This document shows positions 14,165 to 23,113 of a stretch of DNA of 23,113 nt, one piece after another. The translations under genes and the position numbers were made by a program. Within the stretch, counting starts at the first letter, position 1. Each line of letters begins with the position of its first letter. Origin of the DNA: a virus; IMG/VR virus record IMGVR_UViG_3300020401_000881, positions 1-23,113 of that record; one strand, written 5' to 3'. Below the pieces are notes generated by a model, which saw nothing but the letters and a program-made list of their open reading frames with translations, did no database searches and was not told where the DNA came from.

Positions 14165-15109
14165 TTAAGTTGTTTTTTGTATTTTCAAAAAATATGTGCT
14201 TATTGTTGTTGCTGTTCCGTCAGGAAACTCTTGAGCTCTGTAATCATTTGTGTTAACATATCTTGTTTGATAATTACCAGAACCACCTGTTAATCTTGTA
14301 TCTATCATACCTGAGCCAACGTTTGTTCCTGTGCCATTTATGTTATATCTAATTTTATATCCGCCTGTACTATCAATTGTTTCATTTCTCATTAACTCAT
14401 TAGCTATTGTATTAACCTCTGATAATGTAAACTCTTGTATATCATTATCACCTCTTATCTTTAATGGCAATACTGAAAGACTAGGTGATGATATTGTATT
14501 CTTTTTTAAATAATAACTATTGATTGTTGTAGGTTGGTCTTGAGTCTCTCCAATACCGCTTGAAGTATAAGCAGATACGTTTGCTCTTGTATCTAAAAAA
14601 ACTGGTGTGCTAGAAACTAAAGATTCATCACCAGAAGCTGTTGAATTAGTATCAATAAAATATGTTCCTGCTTGTTGATTAGTATTACTACCATTTGTTA
14701 ATTCATCAATTACAGGTCTAACAATACTATCTAAAACATCTTGATATGTCATTGCTTGAATATTTGCGTCATCATCAATATAACAAAAATATCTTTTACC
14801 ATCATCACTTGTAATTGATGGAGCAGAAGCTATGGTTTGATTTATTTTTGCGTATGATACTGAAACTTGGGAAGGTTCATTTGTTTCAGCTTCAGTAGAA
14901 AATCTATCGGTTCTTGTAGTAGAGGCACCCGCCTGCATACGTGTATCAGTAATTGTGCCTAAATTACCACCACTTCCTACTACCGATAATCCTATTGGAA
15001 CTGCTTGTTGAAATTCGTATCTGAATCTATCTTTTAATAAACCAAACATAGTATCATCCATTTGCTGGATGTTACCGTTATTTAAGTAAACTGGTCTTCT
15101 TACTGCCAT
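14165..15109 (-). CDS. Virion structural protein (tail/baseplate-associated), 314 aa
   Basis: The protein begins MAVRRPVYLNNGNIQQMDD and is rich in Ser, Thr, Asn and Gly, as are beta-structured tail proteins of marine T4-like phages. There is no signal peptide or membrane segment and no enzymatic motif. The C-terminal half has alternating short strands, with repeated N/T-rich turns (SGGNLG, GSGNYQTRYVNTND). It is transcribed in line with the other structural genes, between the fibre-like gene at 15128-16030 and the epimerase gene. A weak GGAATT precedes the start. I cannot match it to a named T4 protein with confidence. A role as fibre adaptor or baseplate decoration fits the position. Confidence 0.78.
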   Translation of the reverse strand: MAVRRPVYLNNGNIQQMDDTMFGLLKDRFRYEFQQAVPIGLSVVGSGGNLGTITDTRMQAGASTTRTDRFSTEAETNEPSQVSVSYAKINQTIASAPSITSDDGKRYFCYIDDDANIQAMTYQDVLDSIVRPVIDELTNGSNTNQQAGTYFIDTNSTASGDESLVSSTPVFLDTRANVSAYTSSGIGETQDQPTTINSYYLKKNTISSPSLSVLPLKIRGDNDIQEFTLSEVNTIANELMRNETIDSTGGYKIRYNINGTGTNVGSGMIDTRLTGGSGNYQTRYVNTNDYRAQEFPDGTATTISTYFLKIQKTT

Positions 15110-15127
15110 AATAAAATTCCATTTCTA

Positions 15128-16030
15128 TTAAGATAATGCACCTGCACCATAAATTGTTTTTTGTGCAACACCTGAACTATTGTATAAAACTAAAGTTACC
15201 GTACTCTTAAATTTATTTCCTGTAATTGTATCGTCTGATAACATTGCACCTGTTATTGAACCAGTTGTACCTGTAAGTAATACGGTTCCGCCTGCGTCTG
15301 GAAAAGTAATTACTCTATCAGCAGTTGGGTCTGTTACCGTTATTGCTGTTTCAAAACCATCATCTGTAGCACCTTCAAATATCATTAATTTACCTGGCGC
15401 CATTGTTATATCTGAACTTATTGCTAAATTACCAGAAGCAGCTGTTAGTGTAGGTGTAGTTAAAGTATTACTCGCACCTAAAGTTAAGTTGTCATTAACG
15501 GTAATTGTATTTGAGTTATTTGATGTAATAGTATTACCTGAAACATTTATAGAACCAAGAGTTGCGTCACCAGTTGTAATAATAGCAGCGTTAATGTTTA
15601 TAACACCACCTGATACATCATCAAGAGTATTTGTTTTTACAGCCGCTGAACCAGTTGTTGCAATATTTCCTGATGAACTAATACCACCTGAACCAACCGT
15701 AATACCATTTGAAATATTAATATCTGACGGCAATCCAATTGTTAATGTGTCTGTAGCTGATACTGCAACCTCAACCTCATTTGTAGTACCTCTAACTTGT
15801 AATTCTTGACCTGCACCAATTAATTGTCTTGATGAAGAGGCGTCAACAATAAAAAATCCTTCAGCAGCACCAACGATATTAATAACTTCGTTCATTGCGC
15901 CAACAATACTTGTAGCGTTAATTGAACTATCTAAATTATCAATATCACCAAAGTCTTGGGAAGCCAATAAATTAAATTGACTTCTTAATGTCTCTAAACT
16001 ATCGGTTACATTTATTTGTCTTATTGCCAT
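15128..16030 (-). CDS. Tail-fibre-like structural protein, 300 aa
   Basis: The N-terminus (about 1-55) holds IRQINVTDSLETLRSQFN and TSIVGAMNEVINIVG, the latter like the xxIVGAINEV segment common at the start of fibre proteins in marine T4-like phages. Residues about 85-215 consist of short, imperfect, strand-forming stretches (for example TLTIG, NGITVGSGGIS, GNIATTG, GDATLGSINVSG) that look like a beta-helix or fibre shaft. AITVTDPTADRVITFPDAGG (about 230-250) is a recurring phage fibre module. It ends before any large head domain, so it may be a short fibre or a shaft segment. No ribosome site is seen; the gene follows one base after its neighbour's stop, so coupled translation is likely. 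Confidence 0.82.
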   Translation of the reverse strand: MAIRQINVTDSLETLRSQFNLLASQDFGDIDNLDSSINATSIVGAMNEVINIVGAAEGFFIVDASSSRQLIGAGQELQVRGTTNEVEVAVSATDTLTIGLPSDINISNGITVGSGGISSSGNIATTGSAAVKTNTLDDVSGGVININAAIITTGDATLGSINVSGNTITSNNSNTITVNDNLTLGASNTLTTPTLTAASGNLAISSDITMAPGKLMIFEGATDDGFETAITVTDPTADRVITFPDAGGTVLLTGTTGSITGAMLSDDTITGNKFKSTVTLVLYNSSGVAQKTIYGAGALS

Positions 16031-16031
16031 T

Positions 16032-16253
16032 TTATTTTATTAAACCCTTGATTAAATTTTTAATCTCTTTTAATTCTGCTTTTAAAGTATTTATCTCCCT
16101 ACAAGCAGACTTAATTTGGTCGCTTTGACTCTTTCTGCTTTCTCTTCTTTGCATATAAAGTTGATACTCGGTAACATTAGTATTAACAATAGCATTAGAA
16201 CCTGTGTCTCTAATTAAATGCTCTTGTCCTTCTACTTTATATTTAATAGTCAT
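16032..16253 (-). CDS. Small conserved phage protein with a coiled-coil C-terminus, 73 aa
   Basis: A 73-residue protein starts MTIKYKVEGQEHLIRDTGSN and ends in a Lys/Glu/Leu helix with heptad-like pattern (INTLKAELKEIKNLIKGL). Proteins of this shape sit next to the large structural gene in marine T4-like phages, where no function is assigned. The ATG shares one base with the stop of the giant structural gene (TAATG), so translation is probably coupled to it. A role as a small trimerising or chaperone-type helper for fibre assembly is an inference from the coiled coil and position. Confidence 0.8.
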   Translation of the reverse strand: MTIKYKVEGQEHLIRDTGSNAIVNTNVTEYQLYMQRRESRKSQSDQIKSACREINTLKAELKEIKNLIKGLIK

Positions 16254-19200
16254 TATACCGCCAATGCAATTGCTCTAAAATCTTTTAATCTCGCTGGATA
16301 AGCAGAGTTTGTTCCGTTAAATACTACTTTAATTTGGAAAGATGTAAATTCAGGTAAATCTTTAACACTAAATTTATAGTCTTTAAAATCTTTATCAATA
16401 ACTTCATCACCTTGAGAAGGAGGTACAACACTATCGGATGAACCATCTGTATTGAAAGGTGTAAATTCTATATCTTGTATTCTTCTTGTTTCCTCACCAC
16501 CTGTTAATCTAAAGAACATTTTAATTGATGAAGATGACCTTACACTAGCCGCTACTCTTACCTCAATAGCAGTTGATGGATTTTCCAAGTTTACAGGTTT
16601 AGTTAAGTAAACACCTTCAGATGAACCACCCTCTGGAGCAGTATCGTCTTCGTAGTTTACCATATTAGAAACTTTAGCAACAATTTTCGCACCAGCAGCT
16701 GGAGCAGTTGTCAAAGTCATAGTTGAACCTGCAAGTGTAAAATCAACAACAGGTGATAATTTTTTACCTGATTTTTTAACAGATAATAAATGAACACTTG
16801 AAGGTGTTGATGATAAACTAAATCCTGTCGTTGAACCATCACCAGTAAATGTATTAGTTGATGATACTTCAGGTTTATTTAATCTGTTTGAAATACCAAA
16901 TGCGTTAACTCTTTTTAAATCTATTACAGGTGAAACATTAACATTTGAAGAACTTAATGTTAATTCTACAAACATTGATTTAGAACCTGCCATTTCGTTT
17001 GTTTCATTAATACCACTTGCAACAAGTTTTGGTTCTGTAAAGTAAATATTATCACCTAATACAACCGTTTGCTTGTCAGCTGTGCCTGTTAAACTAAATG
17101 GTGTTTCTACACCGTGAATTGATTTACCAGTTGTTGTTCTAATTGTACCTGTTAGTCCTGTTTGTGGATGTAAAACGTGGCCAATTTGTAATTGTAATAC
17201 GTTGAAAGGAACATTTTTAGTTGCATTTATAGTTGAACCACCTGTATCGCCAGTAGCAGTTGCCGTTCCTGAAGTTGTTAAATCATAACTATCTAATGTT
17301 ATGTTTGAAATACTTGTATATGTTCCGTTAATATCAGAGTGTGCAATACCATTGTAAGTGCCTGAAGCTACACCTGAAATGGTAACGTTATCCGTTGTAC
17401 TATGCATACCGTGATTTTTTTGGAATACTCTAATAACACCAGAACCATTAAATGTTCTAATAGCATTTTGTTTTAATAATTTTGTAGGTAAAGTTGCGTT
17501 AGTTAAAGTTAGATTACCATTTGCTGATGTATCAAATACTGCTTTCTTAATTGTAAGTTTCATATCTTCCATTTGTTCAGCAGTCCAACTTCTATTGTTG
17601 GCAGATTTAAATAAAATACCCATATTAGGTTGTGCTGATACCGTTCTATTTGAACCGATAATTTTATCACCTAATCTTGCAACATAAGCTGTATAATCTA
17701 CTGAATCTGAATATAATACAACACAATACTCAATACCTTCTTGTAAATAAACTGGTGAGTCAAAAGTAAATGTTGTAGCAGTAGAACCATCTGTACTTGT
17801 ATTTACTTGATTAGAATTTAACCATTTTCTTGCAAAAGGTAAAACCTGTGGACCAGGATAACCATTTACCATATTTCTAATTTCTGCTTTAACAGGTATC
17901 GTTGATGATTTAGTTGCAAAGAAAGCGTCAATTGAAGTTATAAAAATACCATCTTCTTCGTCAACCATAAATGATTGTGCTAATGGGTCACCATTATTTC
18001 CGCCGTCTCGGCCGCCACCACCATCATTATCATTTCCTCTATCAGGCGGTTGTCTAACTGCAATAACTCTACTAGCGCTTCTAGTAAAACTTCTTGAACC
18101 AGTTACCTGACTTCTTACGGTACTTGTTTCTCTACTTGCAATAATAGCTTCTTGTACCGTTTGTTGTAAACCTTTTGCAACATAATCGCCTTCGGCTGAA
18201 GTTGCTACTGCTGTTCTATCATCACTATTTGTTGAAGAACTTGTAAGTCTGAATACTCTGTTACCTGTTCGCCATCTAGGGTTTGATGTATTTGTTGGGT
18301 CAGGTATTGCAAAACTTCCTTTTACAAATCCGTTAGCGTCTGTAATTAAATTACCACCTGCTGAACCACCATCTGGGGTTACATAAGTTGCTACGTCAAT
18401 ATTATCAAAGAAAGGATAAACTCTTGTATTAGGTCTTAATCCATAACCTTCAAATTCAATTGTTCTACTTCTAATAAATGGTACAAAGGCTACTGATATA
18501 ACTCTTTCACCTAAACTCTGTCTTAAAGTTTGAGGTACTGCCGTTGTTCTAATACCACTTCTTGTTTGTACAACGTCTCTTGAAGTTGTTTGAACTAGTC
18601 TATCACCTTGCCAACTAGCATTTGACCTAGGATTACCTGACCAAGAATCTTGCCAACCATTCCACTCTGTACCCATTGGTATAGATGAAATATTACTATT
18701 AGTTAATCCTCTTTCTCTTGCTAAGTTATCAAAAGTACCTTGAACATTAGCAACAACTTCTGGTGCTACCTCTGTATCTCTCCATTCATCAATTGGTGGA
18801 TTTAATTCTACATCACCAATCCAGTTAAATATTAAAAACGGATTTAAGTTTTCTGTTTTAGTAGCAAATGGTTGTTGTAAAAAATTTGTTTCTGTAAATG
18901 GTAACGTAATTAAGTCGCCTGTTTTAGCATAATTACCATCTGTTCTATCTGAAGCAAGTATAGCTGTGCCATCATCATCACGTTCCTCTAATTCTATTAT
19001 ATCTTCCGTAAACCACGTTCTTGCCTCACCTCTTGCTCTATCAATTGATAGTTTATAATCGTTGTTACCTACATCACCAACATTGTGGCCTGAAAAGTTA
19101 TCAACAACAAAACCATTTTTAAATCTATCAAAACCATCTGCGTCTTGTATTTGTAAACTTTGAGCGTCTGCCTCTAATAGAGAAAGTTGAGTGTAATACT

Positions 19201-22200
19201 CTATATTTTTAATTCTTGTTTCAAGATTACCAATGTCTCTCATTGTGTATCTTCTATTATCTTCTTTTTCTATTTTAACATCTTCAGTATCTAAAGTATA
19301 TGAAGGTATACTTAAAGTCGCCAATAACATATGACCATCTAAATTAGATGGTGATAATGGATTTAAACTTGAAGCACCTTTAACCGTTCTTAATTGGCCT
19401 TCTCTTGTTTGAAATAGTTTATCAATTCTGTTTAAATAAAATTCTAAATCTGAAGTTATATCAGAACCAAATTTAGGAACATCAATAGTAGAAGCACCTG
19501 TACCATCATAAGACCTATCATTTGAACCTGAGTCAATTGTACTAGCGTCATCAACTCTTGGTCTAAAATCTAAAACGTCTCTTAATTGAAAAGTTGTACC
19601 TAAAGTATCTGAAGTATAACTTGGTATTAATTCATAGTTTACAACACCTGAATATGAGTCAACATCAAAGTAATCACCTGAACCGTGAGAAAAGAACTCA
19701 AAGTTTACAAGTAATTGACCTGTTGGTACGATTGCACCAGGTTTTAATTTTAATCTACCAATATCATAAAAGTTATCTCTTTGTCCATTATCTAAATCAA
19801 ATCTATCGGTAACATCTGTATCAGAAGCTGAAGGAACTGCACCAAAACCACTTGACATTTTAACACTATTAATTTTAAATATATCGGCTTTGCCAATTGG
19901 CACTATACCACTTTCAATAACTGATTGAGTAGCTATTGTTGCGTTTTGGTTTGTATTTAAAGATTTTGTTTTTGAACCTGCAATTGACCTACTGACCGTT
20001 GCCAGGATTTTTACTTTATGTCCTGCAAAGTTAGCACCAAAGTCTAGGTTTAAAGTTTTACCTGTTGGCGAACCTGTTAAATTAAATATTGAATCACCTT
20101 CGTGGTTTGTACCTGATACACTTAATACATCACCAGCTGCACCTGTGCTACCTGAGCCAAGTGTCATTATAGAAACTGAAAAGTCTGAATTATTTAATGA
20201 ACCAAAAGTTTCATTTGTACCTGCTGATATTGTTGCGTCACCATTTGATGATAATGTTTGAACGAATTGTCTTCTTACTGAATAATTTGTATCAGTAGCA
20301 CCACTATTAGTTGCTGTCTTTAAAGTTTTTACCGTTTTATAAGGCAATGGAAAAACTAAAATATTATTTTCTGCACCTTGTAATTTTGCTCTTTTTCTTG
20401 TTAAGATAGAGGCAGTTGATACATCTGAACCACCAACAGCAGCTGATAAAGTTGCCTCTGTTTGTGATATAACGTTTTGAACAATTGCATTGATTGTTCC
20501 ACCAGCGTCATTAGTAAAAGATATACTATCACCAATTTTTAAATCTATGTTAAAGTTAGTACCTTTACCTTGTAAAACTTTTGAACTATTTGCTATTGAT
20601 ACGTTACCTGCAATAGTTTCATTTAATCCAAAAGTAGAAGATAAATCTGTATCAGCAGTATATTGTGGCGAACCTGCCATACCAATTTGTTTTACTGAAC
20701 TAATATCTGAAGATAAAATACCTTTTCTACCATTTACATCTGCTTGAATTACGGCTGAATTACTTGAAGTTTGTCCTGTAATAGTTTCGCCAGTTGCAAA
20801 AGTACCTTTTACATTTGATAAAACTGCTAATGCGTGTTCAATATTAGGACCTGAAGTAAAAGCGGTAACGTTTTGTGCCGTTGTGCCATCTGCACTAAAC
20901 AATTCAAAAGTGTTTTGAGTTGCGTTTCTTATAGAGTAAACACCTGGTGTGTAAGCAGCACCACCAATTTCAAAATTACCACCTGATAATGTTACCTGTT
21001 GACCGTCTCTAAATCCGTGATTAGCTAAAGTTGCAACACCAGGATTTGCAACGGAAATATCCGTAGGCGTAAATGTTCCTGTTACCGATATTGATTGTAC
21101 AACACCTGTTGCACCTGAATTAGAACCGGTTACAATTTCACCTGTTGTAAATGAAACTGCTGTAAGTAAATTGATTTGAGTAAACATTTCAATATCAAAA
21201 AGATAATGTCGAAATATTCCTGAAGTATTAATTATATCATTTGTTTCTGTACCACTTACAAATTGGAAACCTCTTGATTTAGCACGACCAATTTGAGGTA
21301 CGTCAAAACCTAAAGTTGTTTGTGAACTACCTCTATTGACGGTAGCCTCATTAAATAAATTTACGGTTTTAAATGCCGCTACATCACCAGAAACAAATCC
21401 TATATCTGGTGAATTAAATACATTGGTTACATTGAAAAAGTTATCTACTGAAAATCTAGTTTTATTATTATTAGCAGTATCGAAATCTCTTGCTTTATCT
21501 ACACCAACAAAAGTTGTGTTAGTTTTTATATTTTCATAACCATTTACATATGATTTAAATGGTGAAACACCTATTGCTAATTTACTTTCTAATCCACCAT
21601 TGCTTGAAGTAAATATACCTCTATTATTACCTGAAGCTAAATGTTCTCTAACATCAAAATCTGGATTAGTTAATGTGTAATCACCTGATTCGTCAAATGT
21701 TCTTCTTGCTAAAGTTTCTTCAAGAACTGCATACTCTGTATTTCTAACTAAATTTTTTATATTACCATTATCTACTCTAGCAATTTCAAAGAAATTATTA
21801 TCATCTGAACTGCCTAATGTTTTCTTTGTTAATGCTAATGAAATTTTAAATCTATGAGCACCTGGGGCATTTGTATTTGAAACGCCTTGAGCTCTGTCGT
21901 TTAGACTAGGGTCGCTACTTGGGGTTACAAAAGATTCTGTAACCGATAAACCAATTCTATATGATGGCGTATTTGTATATTTGTCTAGTATTAAAGTTGA
22001 AGCTGCAACTTGAACAAAAAATCCATTTATGTAATATACACCACTTTGAATTGCGGCCGCTGAACCTTCGTGAGTTGATTCAACAACAACCGTTGGATTA
22101 CCTGTACCGTCGGAAGTTAAAGTTTCGCCGGCGTCAAAAACAGATTTTGAATTATCAGTACCGGTTTTTGAATATTTTACAAATAATGTATCGGGGTCTG

Positions 22201-22543
22201 TACCGTCATTGGCAGAAACGCCAACAACATCAGCAATAACACCTGAAGTAGCACCTGTTAATGTTGTATTATTATAAACATCTATTGATGAAGCTGATTT
22301 AGAAGTTAACTTTATAGAAGTGTATGATGTATCAATTGATACTTGGCCAGGAATAACCATTGCGCCTTGTTTAAAGACGTGGTCACCAAATCTTTCAATT
22401 TGGTTTTGTATAATAGTTTGTGATTGTGTTAACTCTCTCGCTTGTACGGCAAATGCTGGTCTAAAAAGTATTCTATGAAAATTCTTTTCCTCAGCAAAAT
22501 CATCATAATAGGGAGATAAGTTAAAATCAGTTGGACTTGGCAT
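16253..22543 (-). CDS. Giant T4-like virion structural protein, DUF4815-type N-terminus, 2096 aa
   Basis: The N-terminus (YYDDFAEEKNFHRILFRP, then AFAVQARELTQSQTI) matches the DUF4815 tail proteins of marine T4-like phages. DVLDFRPRVDD (about 985) and the helical RDIGNLETRIKNIEYYTQLS (about 1100) belong to the same type. Further regions hold repeated beta modules. F-x-x-GE-x-(I/V)TG-type units occur several times in the first 650 residues. HGF/HGM-type FCCH-like units lie near 500 and 1710. A FTGDGSTTGFSLS fibre module sits near 1895. A Gly/Asp/Asn linker (about 1500-1517) divides the protein. The start has AAGGGGA ten bases upstream, overlapping the preceding stop. It is probably a baseplate or tail component; matching to a named T4 gene product is not possible here. 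Confidence 0.88.
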   Translation of the reverse strand: MPSPTDFNLSPYYDDFAEEKNFHRILFRPAFAVQARELTQSQTIIQNQIERFGDHVFKQGAMVIPGQVSIDTSYTSIKLTSKSASSIDVYNNTTLTGATSGVIADVVGVSANDGTDPDTLFVKYSKTGTDNSKSVFDAGETLTSDGTGNPTVVVESTHEGSAAAIQSGVYYINGFFVQVAASTLILDKYTNTPSYRIGLSVTESFVTPSSDPSLNDRAQGVSNTNAPGAHRFKISLALTKKTLGSSDDNNFFEIARVDNGNIKNLVRNTEYAVLEETLARRTFDESGDYTLTNPDFDVREHLASGNNRGIFTSSNGGLESKLAIGVSPFKSYVNGYENIKTNTTFVGVDKARDFDTANNNKTRFSVDNFFNVTNVFNSPDIGFVSGDVAAFKTVNLFNEATVNRGSSQTTLGFDVPQIGRAKSRGFQFVSGTETNDIINTSGIFRHYLFDIEMFTQINLLTAVSFTTGEIVTGSNSGATGVVQSISVTGTFTPTDISVANPGVATLANHGFRDGQQVTLSGGNFEIGGAAYTPGVYSIRNATQNTFELFSADGTTAQNVTAFTSGPNIEHALAVLSNVKGTFATGETITGQTSSNSAVIQADVNGRKGILSSDISSVKQIGMAGSPQYTADTDLSSTFGLNETIAGNVSIANSSKVLQGKGTNFNIDLKIGDSISFTNDAGGTINAIVQNVISQTEATLSAAVGGSDVSTASILTRKRAKLQGAENNILVFPLPYKTVKTLKTATNSGATDTNYSVRRQFVQTLSSNGDATISAGTNETFGSLNNSDFSVSIMTLGSGSTGAAGDVLSVSGTNHEGDSIFNLTGSPTGKTLNLDFGANFAGHKVKILATVSRSIAGSKTKSLNTNQNATIATQSVIESGIVPIGKADIFKINSVKMSSGFGAVPSASDTDVTDRFDLDNGQRDNFYDIGRLKLKPGAIVPTGQLLVNFEFFSHGSGDYFDVDSYSGVVNYELIPSYTSDTLGTTFQLRDVLDFRPRVDDASTIDSGSNDRSYDGTGASTIDVPKFGSDITSDLEFYLNRIDKLFQTREGQLRTVKGASSLNPLSPSNLDGHMLLATLSIPSYTLDTEDVKIEKEDNRRYTMRDIGNLETRIKNIEYYTQLSLLEADAQSLQIQDADGFDRFKNGFVVDNFSGHNVGDVGNNDYKLSIDRARGEARTWFTEDIIELEERDDDGTAILASDRTDGNYAKTGDLITLPFTETNFLQQPFATKTENLNPFLIFNWIGDVELNPPIDEWRDTEVAPEVVANVQGTFDNLARERGLTNSNISSIPMGTEWNGWQDSWSGNPRSNASWQGDRLVQTTSRDVVQTRSGIRTTAVPQTLRQSLGERVISVAFVPFIRSRTIEFEGYGLRPNTRVYPFFDNIDVATYVTPDGGSAGGNLITDANGFVKGSFAIPDPTNTSNPRWRTGNRVFRLTSSSTNSDDRTAVATSAEGDYVAKGLQQTVQEAIIASRETSTVRSQVTGSRSFTRSASRVIAVRQPPDRGNDNDGGGGRDGGNNGDPLAQSFMVDEEDGIFITSIDAFFATKSSTIPVKAEIRNMVNGYPGPQVLPFARKWLNSNQVNTSTDGSTATTFTFDSPVYLQEGIEYCVVLYSDSVDYTAYVARLGDKIIGSNRTVSAQPNMGILFKSANNRSWTAEQMEDMKLTIKKAVFDTSANGNLTLTNATLPTKLLKQNAIRTFNGSGVIRVFQKNHGMHSTTDNVTISGVASGTYNGIAHSDINGTYTSISNITLDSYDLTTSGTATATGDTGGSTINATKNVPFNVLQLQIGHVLHPQTGLTGTIRTTTGKSIHGVETPFSLTGTADKQTVVLGDNIYFTEPKLVASGINETNEMAGSKSMFVELTLSSSNVNVSPVIDLKRVNAFGISNRLNKPEVSSTNTFTGDGSTTGFSLSSTPSSVHLLSVKKSGKKLSPVVDFTLAGSTMTLTTAPAAGAKIVAKVSNMVNYEDDTAPEGGSSEGVYLTKPVNLENPSTAIEVRVAASVRSSSSIKMFFRLTGGEETRRIQDIEFTPFNTDGSSDSVVPPSQGDEVIDKDFKDYKFSVKDLPEFTSFQIKVVFNGTNSAYPARLKDFRAIALAV

Positions 22544-22558
22544 AGTCTTTTATTCCCC

Positions 22559-23113
22559 TTAAAATTCTATAATCAACTTGATATTCTCTGTCTGGTCTGC
22601 CGCTCTTGTTATTGGTGCTCTGTTTTCTACATATAAAACATCACCTGAATCGTGGTCAATTTCTGGTACAGAATATCCGCTGACAAATACTACATTGTTT
22701 GTTGTCGCTGAGTGTGAAGTCTCTGGTGTGCCTTGAGCACCACCTGTTCCGGTTACTACGTTAGCTCCAGAAAATGCTGTTTGATTACCATTACTATCAA
22801 CACCTTCATCATTGTGTCTTGTTTGAACATAATATAAAATTGAGTTTGTAGAATCAAATTCGACAACCTTACCAATAGCACCTGTGCTTGATTGTGTTAT
22901 TTTTTCATCAACAGCAAAAGTACCTGATATACCTGTTAGTCTAATTGCTTTCGTTGCTCTTAAAGTAGCAGCAGTTGCAGCTGTACCACCCGATTTCGGG
23001 TCTTTAATTAAGCATACTCTTCTAAAGTCGTTTGCAACTGAAACGTCACCAGAGTTTGCTGATTCTGTTCCTTCTAAACTTGTATTTGTCATTACAAAGA
23101 AAGCACCTAATTC
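22559..23113 (-). CDS. Partial baseplate wedge protein, gp8-like C-terminus (cut by right edge)
   Basis: The frame is open through the right edge. The ATG at 23092 is an internal Met, since seven more codons (reading ELGAFFV) precede it without a stop. The C-terminus, DVLYVENRAPITRAADQTEN then a final IIEF, is like the end of the gp8 baseplate wedge proteins of marine T4-like phages. A module FAVDEKITQSSTGAIGKVVE in the middle is of the same kind as the repeated units in the adjacent giant protein. The stop at 22559 overlaps the ribosome site of that gene, so they are in one operon. The gp8 label is recalled likeness, not an alignment; another baseplate protein is possible. Confidence 0.7.
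   Translation of the reverse strand, partial: ELGAFFVMTNTSLEGTESANSGDVSVANDFRRVCLIKDPKSGGTAATAATLRATKAIRLTGISGTFAVDEKITQSSTGAIGKVVEFDSTNSILYYVQTRHNDEGVDSNGNQTAFSGANVVTGTGGAQGTPETSHSATTNNVVFVSGYSVPEIDHDSGDVLYVENRAPITRAADQTENIKLIIEF

Noticed and set aside
14155-14168. Tandem ATAATTC copies between the epimerase and structural genes
   Set aside because: Two short AT-rich copies only; too short to call a functional repeat.
15180-15809. 209-residue open frame opposite the fibre-like gene
   Set aside because: Low-complexity Val/Ile/Pro-rich peptide mirrored from a Ser/Thr/Asn-rich gene; no ribosome site and no promoter.
22988-23001. Perfect 6-bp stem with 2-base loop, ACCCGA and TCGGGT
   Set aside because: It lies in the coding part of the gp8-like gene with too tight a loop and no T-run after it on the coding strand; likely chance.
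1-23113. tRNA genes, CRISPR arrays, insertion sequences, integrase or attachment sites
   Set aside because: None seen on reading both strands; nearly every base is in a gene.

Overview
The window looks like part of the genome of a marine T4-like myovirus, probably a pelagiphage or low-GC cyanophage relative. The DNA is strongly AT-rich by eye. Genes are packed end to end, usually overlapping by a few bases. The right end carries T4-like baseplate/tail genes, including a gp8-like C-terminus and a 2096-residue protein with the DUF4815-type start found in marine T4-like phages. The octamer TATAAATA, the T4 late-promoter -10 consensus, occurs as an exact match at both divergent gene junctions and I found no other exact match. 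No photosynthesis genes, tRNA, CRISPR, insertion sequence or integrase were seen, so the host cannot be fixed from this window.

Layout. (1) Positions 1-456: a gene start cut by the left edge (minus; DUF6447-like) and a small unknown gene (plus) diverge from two back-to-back late promoters at 100-116. (2) 446-3521, minus: five overlapping genes, read from 3521 leftward as a 2-oxoglutarate/Fe(II) oxygenase, a TauD-like oxygenase, a fatty-acid desaturase, an Asp/Asn-hydroxylase-like oxygenase and a GNAT-like protein. (3) 3551-3564: a 14-bp palindrome made of two overlapping, divergent late-promoter octamers. (4) 3570-12965, plus: twelve genes with no intergenic space. They encode a GT-B-like glycosyltransferase, SGNH hydrolase, DegT-type aminotransferase, a small unknown protein, a radical SAM enzyme, a NodU-type carbamoyltransferase, a nitroreductase-like protein, a methyltransferase, two DxD glycosyltransferases, a second nitroreductase-like protein and a third DxD glycosyltransferase. 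(5) 12943-14155, minus: a coiled-coil protein and a short NAD-dependent sugar epimerase/dehydratase. (6) 14165-23113, minus: virion structural genes, the last cut by the right edge.

Working together (inference). The plus-strand block reads as a compact pathway to build, aminate, carbamoylate, methylate and transfer an unusual sugar. It would be made late in infection from the palindromic promoter and could be aided by the epimerase gene. The target could be the virion, the host surface polysaccharide or phage DNA; the sequence does not decide. The divergent minus block would be co-expressed and is rich in non-haem iron enzymes. Its lipid desaturase and hydroxylases suggest remodelling of host envelope or small molecules. 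No stretch longer than 300 bases lacks a gene; the longest gap is 77-138, which holds promoters.
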